This document shows, piece by piece, positions 36,201-49,035 of a stretch of DNA of 64,000 nucleotides. The position numbers and the translations under genes are program-made. The stretch lies in NCBI GenBank assembly GCA_016584495.1, contig WAID01000013.1:248001-312000 (forward strand), in the 5' to 3' direction. The first letter of the stretch is position 1; each line of letters begins with the position of its first letter. Source of the DNA: Celoporthe dispersa. Its lineage: Eukaryota; Ascomycota; Sordariomycetes; Diaporthales; Cryphonectriaceae. The notes under the pieces are model-generated. The model made no database searches, was not told where the DNA came from, and saw nothing but the letters and a program-made list of their open reading frames with translations.

Positions 36201-38184
36201 AAACCCTAATCAATGATAAATAGAGAAACCATGTGCGCCTGTACGCGTAGTCAATGCTGACGTCGGCAGCTCACCGTTGCTGACTTGGCGATAGCCAGTG
36301 TTTGCTGCTCCGGGAGGAAGATATTAAAAGCATCAAAGGAAGCTCATGAGAAGATGAGAGCATGAATTTGTATAATGATGATCAAGGTAGTGAGATTGGA
36401 CTTACGTATCACCGAACATCAGGGGTTCAGACGCCACAGCGAGTCTTGCGTACTCATAGTAAATTTCTCAAGGCGTCTCAAGAGTTGGCTAAGCTGTATA
36501 TGGCGAACGTCGTCATAAATCCTTGTATCATGTAAGATGCTTGGAGGTGCCTCGAAGTCATTTGATCCTGAACATTCACGCCAAGGCTCATGATGGAAGC
36601 TTCATTGTCACCGGTCCTCGTTGGAGGGACCACTTCATGTTGATCCCGTGTAACACTCTGGCCCAACACTACACGAAGGCGTTGCATCTTCTGACCGCTG
36701 AAGCAGGCCCTCCTTGCCCTGTAGGAAGGGGAGAATACAGTTGGCGTGGCTGACTCTTGATTGAGTTTAAAGGCACGGTCGAGACTTAAGCACGCTAGAA
36801 CCAGTGAGTTGTCAGGAAAACTGAATCATGACGGCTATTCCGAATCCTGTTGAGCTATCACTGCGCAGTTGCCACCCCCGTTCCATGGTAGCCATGGATT
36901 CAACCTCGTGATTGACTTGCTCAGCAATTGCTTGGGTTGAAAAGGCCGGCTCTCGGACCAGGACTACTGATGAGTAACTGAGCAGCTAATAACAGGCTAC
37001 ACGATATATATGGATGAGAGAGAGTTCCAGGGCCCGCCGTCTGTTACCTGGCGGGGCACAAGAAAATTCTTCATAATAAAATTGGCAGATCAAGACCCGA
37101 GTGCCATCGATATCAAAGTAGGGAGGAACAGCGGACATGCTATACAGGGCCACCACAAGAACCATTCTTGTGACACGGTACGTCAACTCAGTCCATCAGC
37201 TTCGCCAGTGACGCTTGAGCATAATTGACCATGCCGTCCGCGCGACCATACATCCTGTTCCTGTCCTGCCAAGGAAGGCAAATAGGAGAACCTGTCGAGA
37301 ACCCGTGCAAGGCCCACTACCCCTCGAGAGTAGTCTCTACCTCCAGGGCCCCCTCGAGCTTCTGAACGGGGTCGGCCTTCGTGTTGCCCGGGGAGGGACT
37401 GTAACGGCTTCGGATCTGAAAGATACTATTTATTTCGACACTCGGTCTCCTAATAGTATGAAGATTCCTTGTCCCCAGACGAGAGCTCCATCTAAGTTCG
37501 TCGGAGCTGCTAGAGTCTATCCACAGCAATAGCAGCAGCTCCTATTGATAAGGTGGCTCTTTCAAAAAGTCGCTCAACAGCACTCGCTACCAGATTTTTG
37601 AGGACCACGAATTGTCACCTTCCCCAGACGACTGTTAAGGAACAAAAGAAAGAAAGAAAAAAAAACACTTAGGTAAGGTGCCTCGGATTCGCAAGCAATG
37701 CTTAAAGTACGTGGCAAAAAACACTATAACTCTTCAGGCTTCGTGCGAGCGACGCAGTTTGTCCGTTGAAGACCCTGAGCTCCCAGGCAAGAGGACGTCC
37801 CTGAAGGTTACATGCCCTAGACCGACGTTCCAAGTTGGATTGGGAGGGAAAAAACAAGCTTGATGCTTGAAACTGGAGTATCTACACTTAGGTCCCGAGA
37901 AAATGCAATGTTTGGGTCAAACCTCGTACACAGTACCATCCTGCGGCCGGCGTCTTCCATCCGAAGCTGGGATTGCTCGAGACCCACCTAATCTATAATA
38001 TGGAGCTCGAGGAGACTTTTCTATCACATCTCAGAATGATGACAGGTGCCAGCGTGAACAAATTCCCAGCAGGAACCTCTTCTTGTCCGTGCTCAAAGAT
38101 CGCAAAGTTGCAGCAGCGGGCGAACCACTTTGGCTTGTTTGATGACCCATCCCGCCCGGCTGCAGATGTACTATACTAGTAGTG

Positions 38185-38208
38185 TATGCATGCATGCATG
38201 CATGCACA
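38185..38208. repeat. TGCA tandem microsatellite
   Basis: At least five tandem TGCA units run into a short CA repeat. The unit is self-complementary, so the tract is also a perfect inverted repeat. Confidence 0.8.
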
Positions 38209-39963
38209 CACATAGCCTACCTGCTAGAGGGTCCCTCCCGTTATCTTAAGCTGTTCGTGAAACACCACCTGAGGGCGCCCTCCCCCCTCCGTGCTACTGA
38301 TTGTGTATCGAGTTCCTCCCCCCCTTCACTCACGGACGGTGGGCGTTGGCAGATATCCGCTGTGGGGCGGCCATCCGGAAAACCCTGGAACCCAAGGATT
38401 CTTCTGCAAGCAGATACGCCAGCGAGATCCGGAGAAGCGAGCCCTTGTTTTTTTTCTTCTTCTTCTTTTTTCTGAGGGTACATACTATGGTAGTACCAGA
38501 GCAGAGTGCGTGTATCGTATTCGAAAGGAGGAGGTGATCATCACCGGCCTGCCTCTTCTTTTTTTTTCCCTGGTGCACAATCCCTTCCTAGGAGAATTTT
38601 CCACCTGCCAGACGGACCGCCGCGGTGATCAGCTTCACGAACTTGGCATAGATGCCGCGCGGCCGAGGGTCCGGAATATTATCAAATGCATGCAGAAGAG
38701 AGGGGCTCTTTGTTCCCTCCCCTTTCTTTTCCTTTTCTGTTTTTTCTTTCCTCTCTTCTCCCTCCTGCGGGGCGAGTCGCACCGAGAGGAGGGGAAAAGA
38801 CCCGGGAAAGTGGGAGAAAGGAAAGTGTTACAATGGTACAAACCTTTTCCCTAAGCCTGCCCCCCCATGTCGCTGCCCCATAGTCATGCAGTAGAACGAT
38901 TCCAGACAAGGCCTGCAGCCCAGGGACAATCTCCGATCTTGGCCTATCTCACGTGTTGCTCCCCTTCCATCCATGCATGCTCATTCGTACGGGCGCAGAG
39001 CAGGCTGGCGGGACATATGAGGGCCTTTGCCACGTATTATATGGCATCTTTTTAAGATTTGACGGGTTGTATCATACTGGAAACAGGGAATGCGTGAGGG
39101 ACCTCTGGGTCTGGCCCTCGGCTTTGTTTCGGCCGGCACAATAATTCATTAGCGCGAGAGGGAGAAAGAGAGAGAGAGGGAGAGAGGAGACAGGGACGAG
39201 AGGAAAAGAGGGAGAAGAGGGCCAGAAGCTAGTAGAAGCCGCTAAGTCAAGCAACTCGTCGGGTCTTTAACCGACTAAAGTGTCCCCAACCCACGTTCTC
39301 CGGGAGGGACCCAGAAATGGACCCAGGAACAGGCAACGGGACGACCGCCCGGAGAGTAGCGTGTGTACGTGTGTGTGGCCATGCCCTTTTCTTTGCAAAA
39401 TCAGCCCCTTGGGTTCTCGGCCGTCCAGGGTGGGATTGAGATTGTGTGGCATGACATGGAGAGAACGGGGTTGAGCCCTTGGGGCGGCCGAGATGCCTCA
39501 GGTACAAGAAAGGCGTGGCGCATTCGCGTACCGTACCAATCTATTTGTCTTCCCCTCTCGGCCGCATCCGCAATCGTCTCCGTCTCCTTGGGCCTAAGAA
39601 GAGGGACGGTCCCTTGCAGGGCCCTAGTTGGACAACGGGGGAGGGGGAGGACGTAGAGCATGAGGAGAGGAAGGGCAACCTTGATGTGTGCGTGTCTATC
39701 ATCTTGGCACATTGTTGATTTATTGGTGGATCCCCCTCCTCCTCTTGCTGCCCTCTTCTAGCAGCTCGAGACATTTTGATAATGTCTCGCTCGCCATATT
39801 CTCGAGTGTAGTAATAATATTTTCTTTTTTCTTTTTTTTCCCTGCCTCCTCCTTTCGTCTCAGTCGTCGACGACGGGGAGACAGACACACGAACCGACAG
39901 CCCGCCCGCCGACCAGACAGAAAAGATACAACACAGGACTATCTAATTTGGAGGCCCAACAAC

Positions 39964-41696
39964 ATGTCTCAATCCTGGATGACCGAGGCCCTGGCGGATA
40001 GGGCAGACACGGTGGACTGCGAGATCAACATAGGTGAGCATGAGCAAATACGCGCACAGAAGTCCCTTGTTCTTGACACCTGTCTGTCAACTCATGCATT
40101 ATTAACGAGACGCAATCTTTTCGCCCTCCCCGCCCAGGTGGAACGGGCCTCTCAGTAATATGGGTGATGGTAACCCTCGCCATCGCGACGGTCGTAACCC
40201 GTCTGTACACACAGCTCCGGATCACAAAGCAGTTCGGCCTTAGCGACTGGCTCATGCTGGTGTCCATCATGATCATCACGGCCTTTGCAGCGCTCATCTC
40301 AGTGCAGTACCACTTCGGCTGGGGCCGGCACCAGGCGTGCATCACGGACCTGGAGAAGCTCGAGACGCAGATCAAGTTTAACATTGTCGGCCAGTCCTTT
40401 GGCATCATGGGCAGCACGTTCGGCCGCATGAGCTTTATCGTCTTCATGGTGGTCCTCTTTGGCAGCAGGCACTGGGTCCGGTGGACGCTGTGGGGCATGT
40501 TTGTCGCGCAAATCATCACCAACTTGGGAACGGTGATTGCGATCTATGCTCAGTGCAAGGACCCCAGGGCCCTCTACATTTTCACCCTCTCTGATGCACA
40601 GTGCTGGCCCTCTTATGTGCAGACCGTGAGTCTTCCCCCCCCCCCCCTTCTCTCTCTCTCTCTCTCGCCCATGTCGATCTTTTCCCCTTCTTTCTCCTCC
40701 CATCCCTGGAGAAAAAGAGAACAGAGAGAAAGAGGAAAGAAGCTTTGATGTCTGGCTGATCTAACCACCACCATCACCCTCTTCTATGAATAGTATCTTG
40801 GCTGGGCACACACATCGTTCAATGGGGCCTGTGATCTTTTCCTCTCCATCCTGCCAGCGGTCATGGTGTGGAACCTCCACATGGCGACCAGGTTGAAGAT
40901 CGGCGTGGCCATCTTGCTTGGCATGTCAGCGCTGTAAGTCTTGTCTTCTCCCCCCACATATCAAGATCTCTTGGCCCTGGCGTAATGGATATATATATAT
41001 TTTTTACCATCTCTGACATGACAAAATCAATTCCAACAATCTAGGGCTCTTGTCGGTCTCATCATGAAATGCGTCTACCTGAACGCGCTCTCCAACACGG
41101 GCGACTACAGCTACAACACGGTGCCCATGTTCACATGGATCGTCGTCGAGGGTACGCTCGTGGCGATCGCCGCCTCGGCCCCATTCATCAGGCCGCTGTT
41201 CAGACACACGTTTCCCTCGGCCAGGGGCACAAACGACCCGAACTCCTACGACCTCCCGCGCTACGCGGTGCAGACGGACTCGTCTGGCTTCAGCAAGCTG
41301 GGCAGCAAGGTGCGCACGAGCGTCAAGGGAGGTGCGGTGCCTCGCTACCCTGGCATGACGGCACTCGACGGAGCCAGCAGCGAGGAGGACATCGGGCTGG
41401 TCCTGCAGCAGCAGCGGCACTCGCAGAGCTGGCCCGAGACGAGGCGGCAGAGGGGCATCGTGGTCAAGCAGGAGTACACAGTCACAAGCGAGGCCAAGGA
41501 GGAGGGCTGGGAGGAGAAGCAGGACCGCAATGGTGGTGGCATTGCTAGTGCTGAAGCCGGGCTGTCCATGGGCGACGAGGCCCACCTTCGTCACCACAAT
41601 ATTCATCAGGGACGATCCGGAAGCGAGCCGTCGCTTGTAAGCGAGAGGGAACTGGCACAGTCACCCGTCTCGGCATGGAGCCGGGACAAATCATGA
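39964..41696 (+). CDS. Rhodopsin-like fungal integral membrane protein (7 TM)
   Basis: Plasma-membrane protein of the large fungal 'rhodopsin domain' family, which includes Pth11-related receptors; ligand unknown. Exons are 39964-40033, 40138-40625, 40794-40933 and 41045-41696, 449 aa, with no frame problem. TM segments are visible at LSVIWVMVTLAIATVVTRL, WLMLVSIMIITAFAALISV, SFIVFMVVLFG, LWGMFVAQIITNLGTVIAI, LFLSILPAVMVWNL, AILLGMSALALVGLIM and TWIVVEGTLVAIAASAPF. The family's WGMF...NLG and DLFLSILP-type blocks are present. A long hydrophilic tail of about 160 residues, rich in Ser, Gln and Glu, follows the last TM and is presumably cytoplasmic. Intron 2 begins with a run of 13 C and a (TC)n tract. 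Confidence 0.85.
40635..40667. repeat. C13 run followed by (TC)n inside an intron
   Basis: Thirteen consecutive C are followed by a CT dinucleotide repeat within intron 2 of the rhodopsin-like gene. Exact length is doubtful because homopolymers are misread elsewhere in this window. Confidence 0.75.
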
Positions 41697-44004
41697 GATG
41701 AAAAAAAAAAGAGAGAGAGAAAAAACGAGGGAGACAAAAAAAAATCATGGAAGGCCAGGGGCTTTTTTCTTCACGCAGAGGTTTGCAATGGCGAATACTC
41801 CGTCTACAGTACTACGTCCGATCTTCTCTTGCCCCTTCCCCTCTTTCGCTACCAGAAATCAGTCGAGCCGGGGTGTGTTGGGTTTAGACCAGGGGTAAGA
41901 GGAGGAGGAGAAATGGCTCCTCCTCGGCGAGTTAGTAATGATTGCAGCAGCAACTACCACCAGCGGCGGATTCAAGCTTATACCGGTCAAACAAGAGAAG
42001 GTCTGGTAGCGATCCCGGGGGTTGAGACCAGAAACAGCTGCTGCTGCATGAGGAGGAGAGAGAGAGACCTTGCATGCATGGCGTACCAAAGTGGCGGTGC
42101 TTGAGGGGTGGCATGGGAGGAAGAACAGGATCCGGCAGTCTGCTCCTCCTCTCCTCGGTCCGGTGCAGGCTAGGCCTTCGGCTCGGAGATGGTTCAAGCA
42201 GAGGAGGGGAGGAGGGGAGAGAGAACAGGCGGGACAGGCCAAGCTGCATGCAGGTGAGCCTGCAGGGGCAGCAAGGTTATCATTGGGTGGCATTTGGGGC
42301 CCGGCAGAATGCGTGTTCAGCCTCTCTCTCCTTGGGAAACATCCTTTTTTTTTCTTTTCTTTTCTTCTTCCGTCTTCTTTATTTTGCTTTTACTTGCATT
42401 GATGGACGTTTTGCCTATCTTACAAAAAAGGGGGAGGGGACAGCATTAGTGATTATTCTCGCTTGTGTTATAGCATCGGCGTTTGAGGCGAATGCAGTCG
42501 ACGACGGAAGACTTGCGAGATGAAATGAAAGTTGCACTTGAACAACAAAACCTGTCCCTCGTCTGCTTCACCTCGGAAGCCATGGTTGAATCTGGAAAGG
42601 TCGAGAAGGGAAAAAAGAGAGAATAAAAAAAGAAGAAATAAAAGGCGCAAACAACAAGGCTTAGGACCGGTGGTCAACTCTTAGAGCCGAAATAAGACGA
42701 CGGGTTTATCTTCCCTTGCTGGTCGCTCGTCGTAACCATGGCATGGTTCTGGGTCTAGGATTATGGTTGTTAGTCTCTCCTCTCGAGACAAGGGACCTGG
42801 GGCAAATATGGGGAGGCAGCTGGAGTTATAGGCATCTAATGAGGTAAGGACCGAGGCCCTGCATTAATGAATACCCCACCTTGTTCCAATAGTAGACATG
42901 GCCTCCCCTCGTGCCCCCTCCTCCCTCACCACCATGAGCATACCATTAGTACCATACAGTACTATTATGGGAATAGTAGACCCTGTGTTTCGATCTATGG
43001 TTAGTAAACGTGGTGATAGTGGCAGAAGAAGGTCTCCGTATTGTGGAGTTTCGAAAGAAGAAAAGAAAAGAAAAAAGGAAACATCCGGCCTGACCGCTGC
43101 TCGCTTCGAGGTGCCAACGGTGGTGGCGACAGTTCGTTATGTGGTATTACTGCCCACGTAGATAGCATGATGGTATGTGTACATATGTACACACAAGTGA
43201 AGTAGTGTGCCTCGGTAGGTAGCCTAGGTTGGAAGTTGTGCCACTGCCCTGGAAACCAGGAGAGAAAATGAGGGTTTTGAGATGAGAGAGTCCTCCGAAG
43301 AGACTGGCCGTCCACAACACCCCAGTGCCAACTCCGCCTCGTCACCCACCCCGCCAGGCAATAATACTGTTCCCAATAGCTCAGGAGTAATGTCCTGGTT
43401 CCTGAGCATCATCATACCATGTAGTATTCCCACCGGAGATCCGGCTCACTATCGAGGATTGATGTCGATAGTTACCCATTAATAGCCTAGATGTTACCTA
43501 AACCCCTGAGTCTCTAGGCTAGGGGCGAGGACATGGCACCGCTGAACACGCCAGCTCGCTCGTGGCCCCAAGTGAGATAATAGCGGCGGAATTGCACTCT
43601 CGCCTTTTTGCCTTTTGGTCTCTTCGTTCTTTATCCGCTCATTTTCATTTTCCAAGATCATTGCTTTTTTTCTTTCCCTCCGTCCTCCTCCTCACTTCAC
43701 TCCAAGACAAGACCTTGTCTGTGCCAAGCCTTCACGGCGTGACTTGGGAACGCAACACCTGCAGCATATGCAAACTGCACCAAGCCATCACACATCCCAC
43801 ACCATCGTCTAATCTGACACTTTAGCCGGTGTAGTGTGGTTGGTGTGTGTGTGTGTGTGTGTGTGTGTTTGTTTGTTCGTGTGTGCCACTTGATCAGACA
43901 CTACCTGCCGTGTTTCGCCTCGGCACCAGACTCTCTCTCACGGAGAGAAAAAGAAAAAAAAGGAGAAGAGAGACTCGCTTCGTTGCCCATCCAGGCCACC
44001 CAAG
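41697..44004. other. Intergenic region without a supportable gene
   Basis: A 2.3 kb stretch holding the rhodopsin-like 3' end (purine-rich) and the promoter of the SMP-30-like gene. Short open frames on both strands pass through low-complexity DNA. A (GT)n microsatellite lies at 43843-43868. Confidence 0.45.
43843..43868. repeat. (GT)n microsatellite
   Basis: About twelve or thirteen GT units grade into GTTT repeats, roughly 130 bp upstream of the SMP-30-like start codon. It probably lies in the promoter or leader. Confidence 0.85.
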
Positions 44005-45126
44005 ATGGCTGCCCGTCTGCGCTCCCCCCTCCTCTTCCCCCTCGCCGCCCTCCTCGCCACCGTCCCCGCCGCGGCCAACTGCAGCCAGTTCCCCCTCAAT
44101 GTGACGGCCCTGCACACATTCTCCTACCCGTCCTGGCTCGAAAACCTGGCCATCCGCAGCAATGGCGAGATCCTCACCACCCAGCTGGCCCCCTCGCCCG
44201 CCCTCTACCAGGTCAACCACCTCACCGGCGCCCCCACCACCGTCGCCACCTGGAACGGTACTGAGTGGTTCGGCGCGCTGGGCATCGCCGAGACGACCAC
44301 GGACGTCTTCCACGTGATCCTGTCTGCCTTCTTCGACCAGGACACATTCGTCAAGACGAGCGGGGTGAACAGCGTCTTCGAGGTGGACATGACCACCTTT
44401 GCCCTGGCGGACGACGGCGTCACGGTCGAGGAGAACGCCACGGTAACCCACCTGACGGACATCCCGGAGGCGGACTTCCTGAACGGCATGGCCACGCTGG
44501 ACGACGAGCACATCTACGTCAGCGATGTGTACAGCGGCGTCGTGTACCTGATCGACACCACCACGGGAGACTACCAGGTGGCCGTCAACGACACCCTGAT
44601 GAAGTTCTCCGTGGACGGGTCCGCGGCCGCCACCAACCTGGGCTCCAACGGGCTCAAGGTCCGTGATGGCTACCTCTACTGGACCAACACGGCGCGCGGC
44701 TTCCTGGCCCGGATCGCGGTCGGCAGCGATGGTCTGCCCACCGGCGACTCCGAGATCGTGGCGGACAACCTGGCGCGGGCAGATGACTTCCAGTTCCGCA
44801 GCGACGGTACCGCCTTTATCGCCCAGAACCAGGAGGATACGCTCAGCGTCGCATATGGGGTGACGAGCGGGACCGAGGTCACCGCAGTGCCCATAGCCGG
44901 CAACAACATCTCGACCATCTTGGCCGGCGTGACGTCGCCCAAGTTCGGGAGGACCTCGACCGACAGCAACCGCCTCTACCTGTCGACCAGCGGTGGTGAG
45001 TGCATCTCTTCTGCCCCCCAGGACATGTATGCGCTGATACTAATACTCTCGACAGCACTGGGAAACCCCATCAACGGATCCGTGACAGTGGCCGGAACGA
45101 TCTCCTACGTTGATATCGACTTCTAG
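44005..45126 (+). CDS. Secreted SMP-30/gluconolactonase-like beta-propeller protein
   Basis: Predicted secreted six-bladed beta-propeller; family members are lactonases or related hydrolases, but substrate is unknown. Exons are 44005-44995 and 45056-45126 (60-bp in-frame intron with a TACTAATAC-like branch site), 353 aa. The N-terminus is a clear signal peptide (hydrophobic LLFPLAALLATVPAAA, cleavage near AAA-NCS). Several N-glycosylation sequons follow (NCS, NVT, NGT, NAT, NDT, NIS, NGS). Propeller-type blocks recur: FLNGMATLDDEHIYVSD, LGSNGLKVRDGYLYWTN and ADDFQFRSDGTAFIAQ. Codon usage is strongly C-ending, suggesting good expression. No cluster link is visible. Confidence 0.82.
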   Translation: MAARLRSPLLFPLAALLATVPAAANCSQFPLNVTALHTFSYPSWLENLAIRSNGEILTTQLAPSPALYQVNHLTGAPTTVATWNGTEWFGALGIAETTTDVFHVILSAFFDQDTFVKTSGVNSVFEVDMTTFALADDGVTVEENATVTHLTDIPEADFLNGMATLDDEHIYVSDVYSGVVYLIDTTTGDYQVAVNDTLMKFSVDGSAAATNLGSNGLKVRDGYLYWTNTARGFLARIAVGSDGLPTGDSEIVADNLARADDFQFRSDGTAFIAQNQEDTLSVAYGVTSGTEVTAVPIAGNNISTILAGVTSPKFGRTSTDSNRLYLSTSGGECISSAPQDMYALILILSTALGNPINGSVTVAGTISYVDIDF

Positions 45127-46864
45127 AAGCAGGAGAGGGAGGAGGTCCGAGTATCAGGAGAGAGAAAGAGAGAGGGGAAGAAGAAGAAAAAAAAGAAGGG
45201 CTTCTTGTACATAGGCTGACATGTCTTCGGCACGAGTACTAAAATGTAATTAAATATCAGCATGATACCACGAGGGCAACCTCCCAGCCTCTCTGTTCCT
45301 GCTGAATGATAGGGGTCAAAAGGAAAGAAACGGAGGTGTGAATAAAAGAGTTAGTCTGAACAACCAGGACGTACTCTGACAACTTTCCCCTTGCAACCTC
45401 ACATGAAGCAGCACTCGAGATGACAGTCCATCTGCTGATCAGCCTGCACCCTCCAGAGCATCTTTTTGCCTCGACAGTGTAGGCTGGAGACAAATGGGGA
45501 TGAGGTCAAGTGTCAACTTCAAAAAGAATTTATGTATATGCGCAGGGATTGGATGATCGACAGTGTCCTCCTGCTTGACAGCGACGATCAATCAGGGCCA
45601 CAGACAAACTCTGAATCTGGGTGGGGATGGCCCATAAGCCTCATCCATCCTTGTACCCTCATCATGACCTTGAAGAGAAGTGTGTGTGCGTCAGGTTATG
45701 TCATGATGACAGGTGTGGATGAGGCAGAGGGAGAAGCAGAGGAAAGCCTCGGCCTGCCAGCAGAGAAGACAATAAATAACCCGAGGCTATCGAGACCTGG
45801 TGTCAAGCAGGCTGCAGGTGGCTGAGTAAGGCAATTACTGGGTCTGTGTACTCGTGTTCTTTTTCATCGCTTTTATCATCTCGGTGAGGTCTATCCTGTC
45901 TTTCTTTCACCTGTGAACTGATTGTTGTGTCCCGAGGCTTCCAGAGGAAAAGGACCCCACTGTCACAAGCTTCGAGAGCCTCAGCGAAACATTACTCATG
46001 TACTGCCGTAGCACAGTAGAGTCCCAGAGGGCCTGTGCCCTGCAGCCGTTGTCGATAAGGCTGCAGTGGAACAGTGTAGTACCATGGCTGTACCCTGCTG
46101 CTAGGGCTGGTGGCTTGCTAGGCCCCTATAATGTATAAATGTACATGAGCGCCCATTGGACCCAACCCCTGCAGGCGTTGCACCCTCACGTCAGTGCCTG
46201 TCTCTGCTGTAGGTACGTACTCACGTCACTCGGTTTCTAGCTCCAAGCTCCAGCTTGCCAACACCACACCTCCAGATCCCTCAACACCAGAGCTGACCTC
46301 ATCCAGGAGGCTGCTGATACCCCCCAGACTTTCTGTTGAGCTGCTGAGCCTCAGGTCCCAGGTGACCAGCCAGTCAGCCTGCCTGCCTGCCCACCTGTTG
46401 GATTCTCAACATTTTGCCCTGCAGCACCTCCCCTGGATTTGTTGCTGGAACTTCTCGCCCGCCCCTTATCGTCGTCAGGCTCGAGCTCCTGTTGATCTGG
46501 CCTGGGCGTTTCCGACGAGATCACATCTCCGCGCTGTTCTCCTGTGGCCATTGAGAGCTTGGAAGGTCGAGGAAGGGACTCGTGTGTTGGACCCAGAGAG
46601 GACAAAGGTACGGAGGAGCCCATGCCGATGTGCCCGGTGCCAAAAATGCACACACATGGAGAGGCAGAGAGAGAGAGAGAGAAGGGGAGGGAGGGAGAGA
46701 CACTAACTATTGTTGCAGAAGCGATCGTTGAGCCATTGATTCCTCTAGGGCGCCTCTCACCGTTCCTGCTGGCGCTTGCCTTACTCCTGGCGATCGTATC
46801 CTTCCTCTCCCTGCAGATCTTCGACATCCCCCTCTCCCGCTCCTCCTCCAGACCAACCCCCGAG
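45127..46864. other. Intergenic and leader region upstream of acyl-CoA synthetase
   Basis: Holds the 3' end of the SMP-30-like gene, a purine tract at 45155-45198, and a (GA)n tract at 46665-46698. The acyl-CoA synthetase frame stays open upstream to 46544 and encodes a hydrophobic stretch (see findings). No separate gene is supportable. Confidence 0.45.
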
Positions 46865-49035
46865 ATGTCCACTCCAGAGAGCTGGCGACACGGCATCGGG
46901 CCGCTCTACATGATCTCCAAGCCTCCCTTCACCATCGAGGTCCCCGGCGCACCCGAGGTCGAGGGCGAGACTAAGCCGCGCATACACCCCAGTGCCAAGG
47001 ATGGCCTCATCACTCGCCCCGACCCAGAGGTCGATACCGTCTTCAGCCTGGTCAGGCGCTCCGCCAGGAAGTACGCCGGCGAGCGCTGTATTGGCACCCG
47101 TGAGCTGATACAGCTCCACGAGGAGGTCAAGAAGGTGCCCAAGATCATCGACGGCAGGAAGGAGATGGTCGAGAAGAGATGGCAATACTTTGAGCTCTCC
47201 GACTACTCATACATCACATATTCCGAGTACGAGACGTACCTGCTGAACCTGGCCTCCGGGCTGCGCAAGCTGGGCGTGGAGAAGGGCGACAAGGTGCACA
47301 TGTTTGCCTCGACCAGCGCGAACTGGCTGGCGATGGCGCACGCCTGTTCCTCCCAGACCTTCACCATTGTCACTGCGTACGATACGCTGGGCGTGGCCGG
47401 CGTGGAGCACACGATGGTCCAGAGCAGGCCCAGGGCCATGTTCACCGAACCCCACCTGTTCAAGACGGCCTCGGGCGCCCTGGACAAGGCAGACTCCATC
47501 GAGATCGTGATCTACAACGACAAGTCTATTATGCACCCCATAAAACAGTCCGAAATCGACTCCTTCAAGGCTGCCCACCCCAAGCTGACCATCCTGAGCG
47601 CGTCCGAGCTGGCCTCTCTCGGCGAGTCCCACCCAGCCCCTCCCTCTGCACCGTCTCCTGAGGATACCTACTGCATCATGTACACATCCGGCTCCACTGG
47701 TCCTCCCAAGGGTGTATCGATGACCCATGCAAACTTTGTTGCGGCGGTGGCCGGCTTCGTGGGCATCCTACGGGACAGTGTTAGTACCAACGAGATGGTC
47801 CTGGCCTACCTGCCGCTTGCGCACATCCTTGAGATGTGCATCGAGAACCTGGTCCTTTTCTTCGGCGCGACCATGGGCTACGGCAGCACGCGCACCCTGT
47901 CCGACACGAACGTGAAGAACTGTGCTGGCGACATGCGTGCCTTCCGGCCTTCCCTGCTTGTAGGCGTGCCACAGATCTGGGAGACCATCAAGAAGGGCGT
48001 CCTGAGCCGCGTCAATGGTTCCTCGCCCATCGTCCGCGCCATGTTCTGGGGAGCCATCAACGCCAAGAGCTTCCTGGTCAAGAACAACCTACCCGGGCAG
48101 ACAGTCTTCGACTCGCTCGTGTTTGGCCAGGTCCGGAAGCTCACGGGCGGCAACCTGCGGTTCATCGTCAACGGCGCCAGCGGCATCTCCAAGGACACTG
48201 CTCACTTCATGTCCATGTTGCTGGCGCCCATGATTCAGGGTTACGGCATGACCGAGACTGGTGGTAACGGCGCCGTGATGTCGCCCCAAGAGTTCACGCT
48301 CAACGGGTCGTGCGGTCCCATATCGCCCTCCATCCAGTGCAAGCTGGTCAGCATCCCCGAGCTGGACTACTCAGCCAACACGACCCCGCCACAGGGCGAG
48401 ATCTGGTTCCGCGGCGGGCCGGTCCTCAAGGAATACTACATGAACCCGGAGGAGACCAGGAAGGCGATCACCCCAGACGGCTGGTTCAAGACGGGAGATA
48501 TCGGCGAGTTCGACGAGTTCGGCCACCTCAAGGTGATCGACCGCGTCAAGAACCTCGTCAAGCTACAAGGTGGGGAGTACGTCGCGCTCGAGAAGCTCGA
48601 GTCAGTCTACCGCAGCTCCAAGGCCGTCCAGAACATCATGGTACACGGCGATAGCGAGCACCCACGACCCATCGCCGTCATCTTTGTCAGCGAGCCCGCT
48701 GTTAAGGACATCGCGAGGGCCGCTGGTGCCGACCCGGACGAGCACGGCATGCTCAAGGACAAGAGGGTCACCGACGCTGTGCTGAAAGACCTGTTGGCGC
48801 AGGGGAAGGCAGCTGGCCTCAGCGACCTCGAGCTGGTGACGGGTGTCGTGCTGACGGATGAGGAGTGGACCCCGCAGAACGTGAGTTGTCCTCCCGAGAG
48901 TGGCTGGCTGCGAGCGGCAAGAGGTGACTGGTTTGCTGACGATGACTGCAGGGCCTGGTAACGGCTACCCAAAAGGTGAACCGTCGTGCGTGCAGGGAGA
49001 AGTACAAGCAGGACATCGAGAAGACGTTCAAGTAG
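46865..49035 (+). CDS. Long-chain fatty-acyl-CoA synthetase (Faa1/Faa4-like)
   Basis: Activates long-chain fatty acids to acyl-CoA with ATP, at the ER, lipid-droplet or plasma-membrane surface. Exons are 46865-48880 and 48952-49035 (71-bp intron), 699 aa, almost exactly the size of yeast Faa1. AMP-binding motifs: YTSGSTGPPKGVSMTHANF (P-loop), GYGMTETGG, and GWFKTGDIGEF followed by DRVKNLVKLQGGEYVALEKLE (the fatty-acyl-CoA signature region). I chose ATG 46865 on length. In-frame ATGs at 46622 and 46646 would add a hydrophobic segment. The last exon encodes only 27 residues, rich in Lys and Arg. General lipid metabolism; no direct cluster link. Confidence 0.92.

Larger units (their letters stand above)
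31102..39963. other. Gene-poor 8.9 kb region, probable cluster border
   Basis: No ORF here looks like a known protein, and the longest open frames (about 100-190 codons) run through low-complexity sequence. The region holds many simple repeats: purine tracts (33178-33260, 39150-39225), (CT)n at 34268-34287, a TGCA tandem repeat at 38185-38208, and pyrimidine tracts near 38445-38470 and 38720-38765. A 97-codon frame at 35930-36223 is the most protein-like but begins inside unclear sequence. The compositional change separates the metabolic cluster from conserved genes to the right. Confidence 0.5.

Noticed and set aside
35930..36223. 97-codon plus-strand open frame in the gene-poor region
   Set aside because: No recognisable domain, no splice-supported extension and no neighbouring partner; too short to support.
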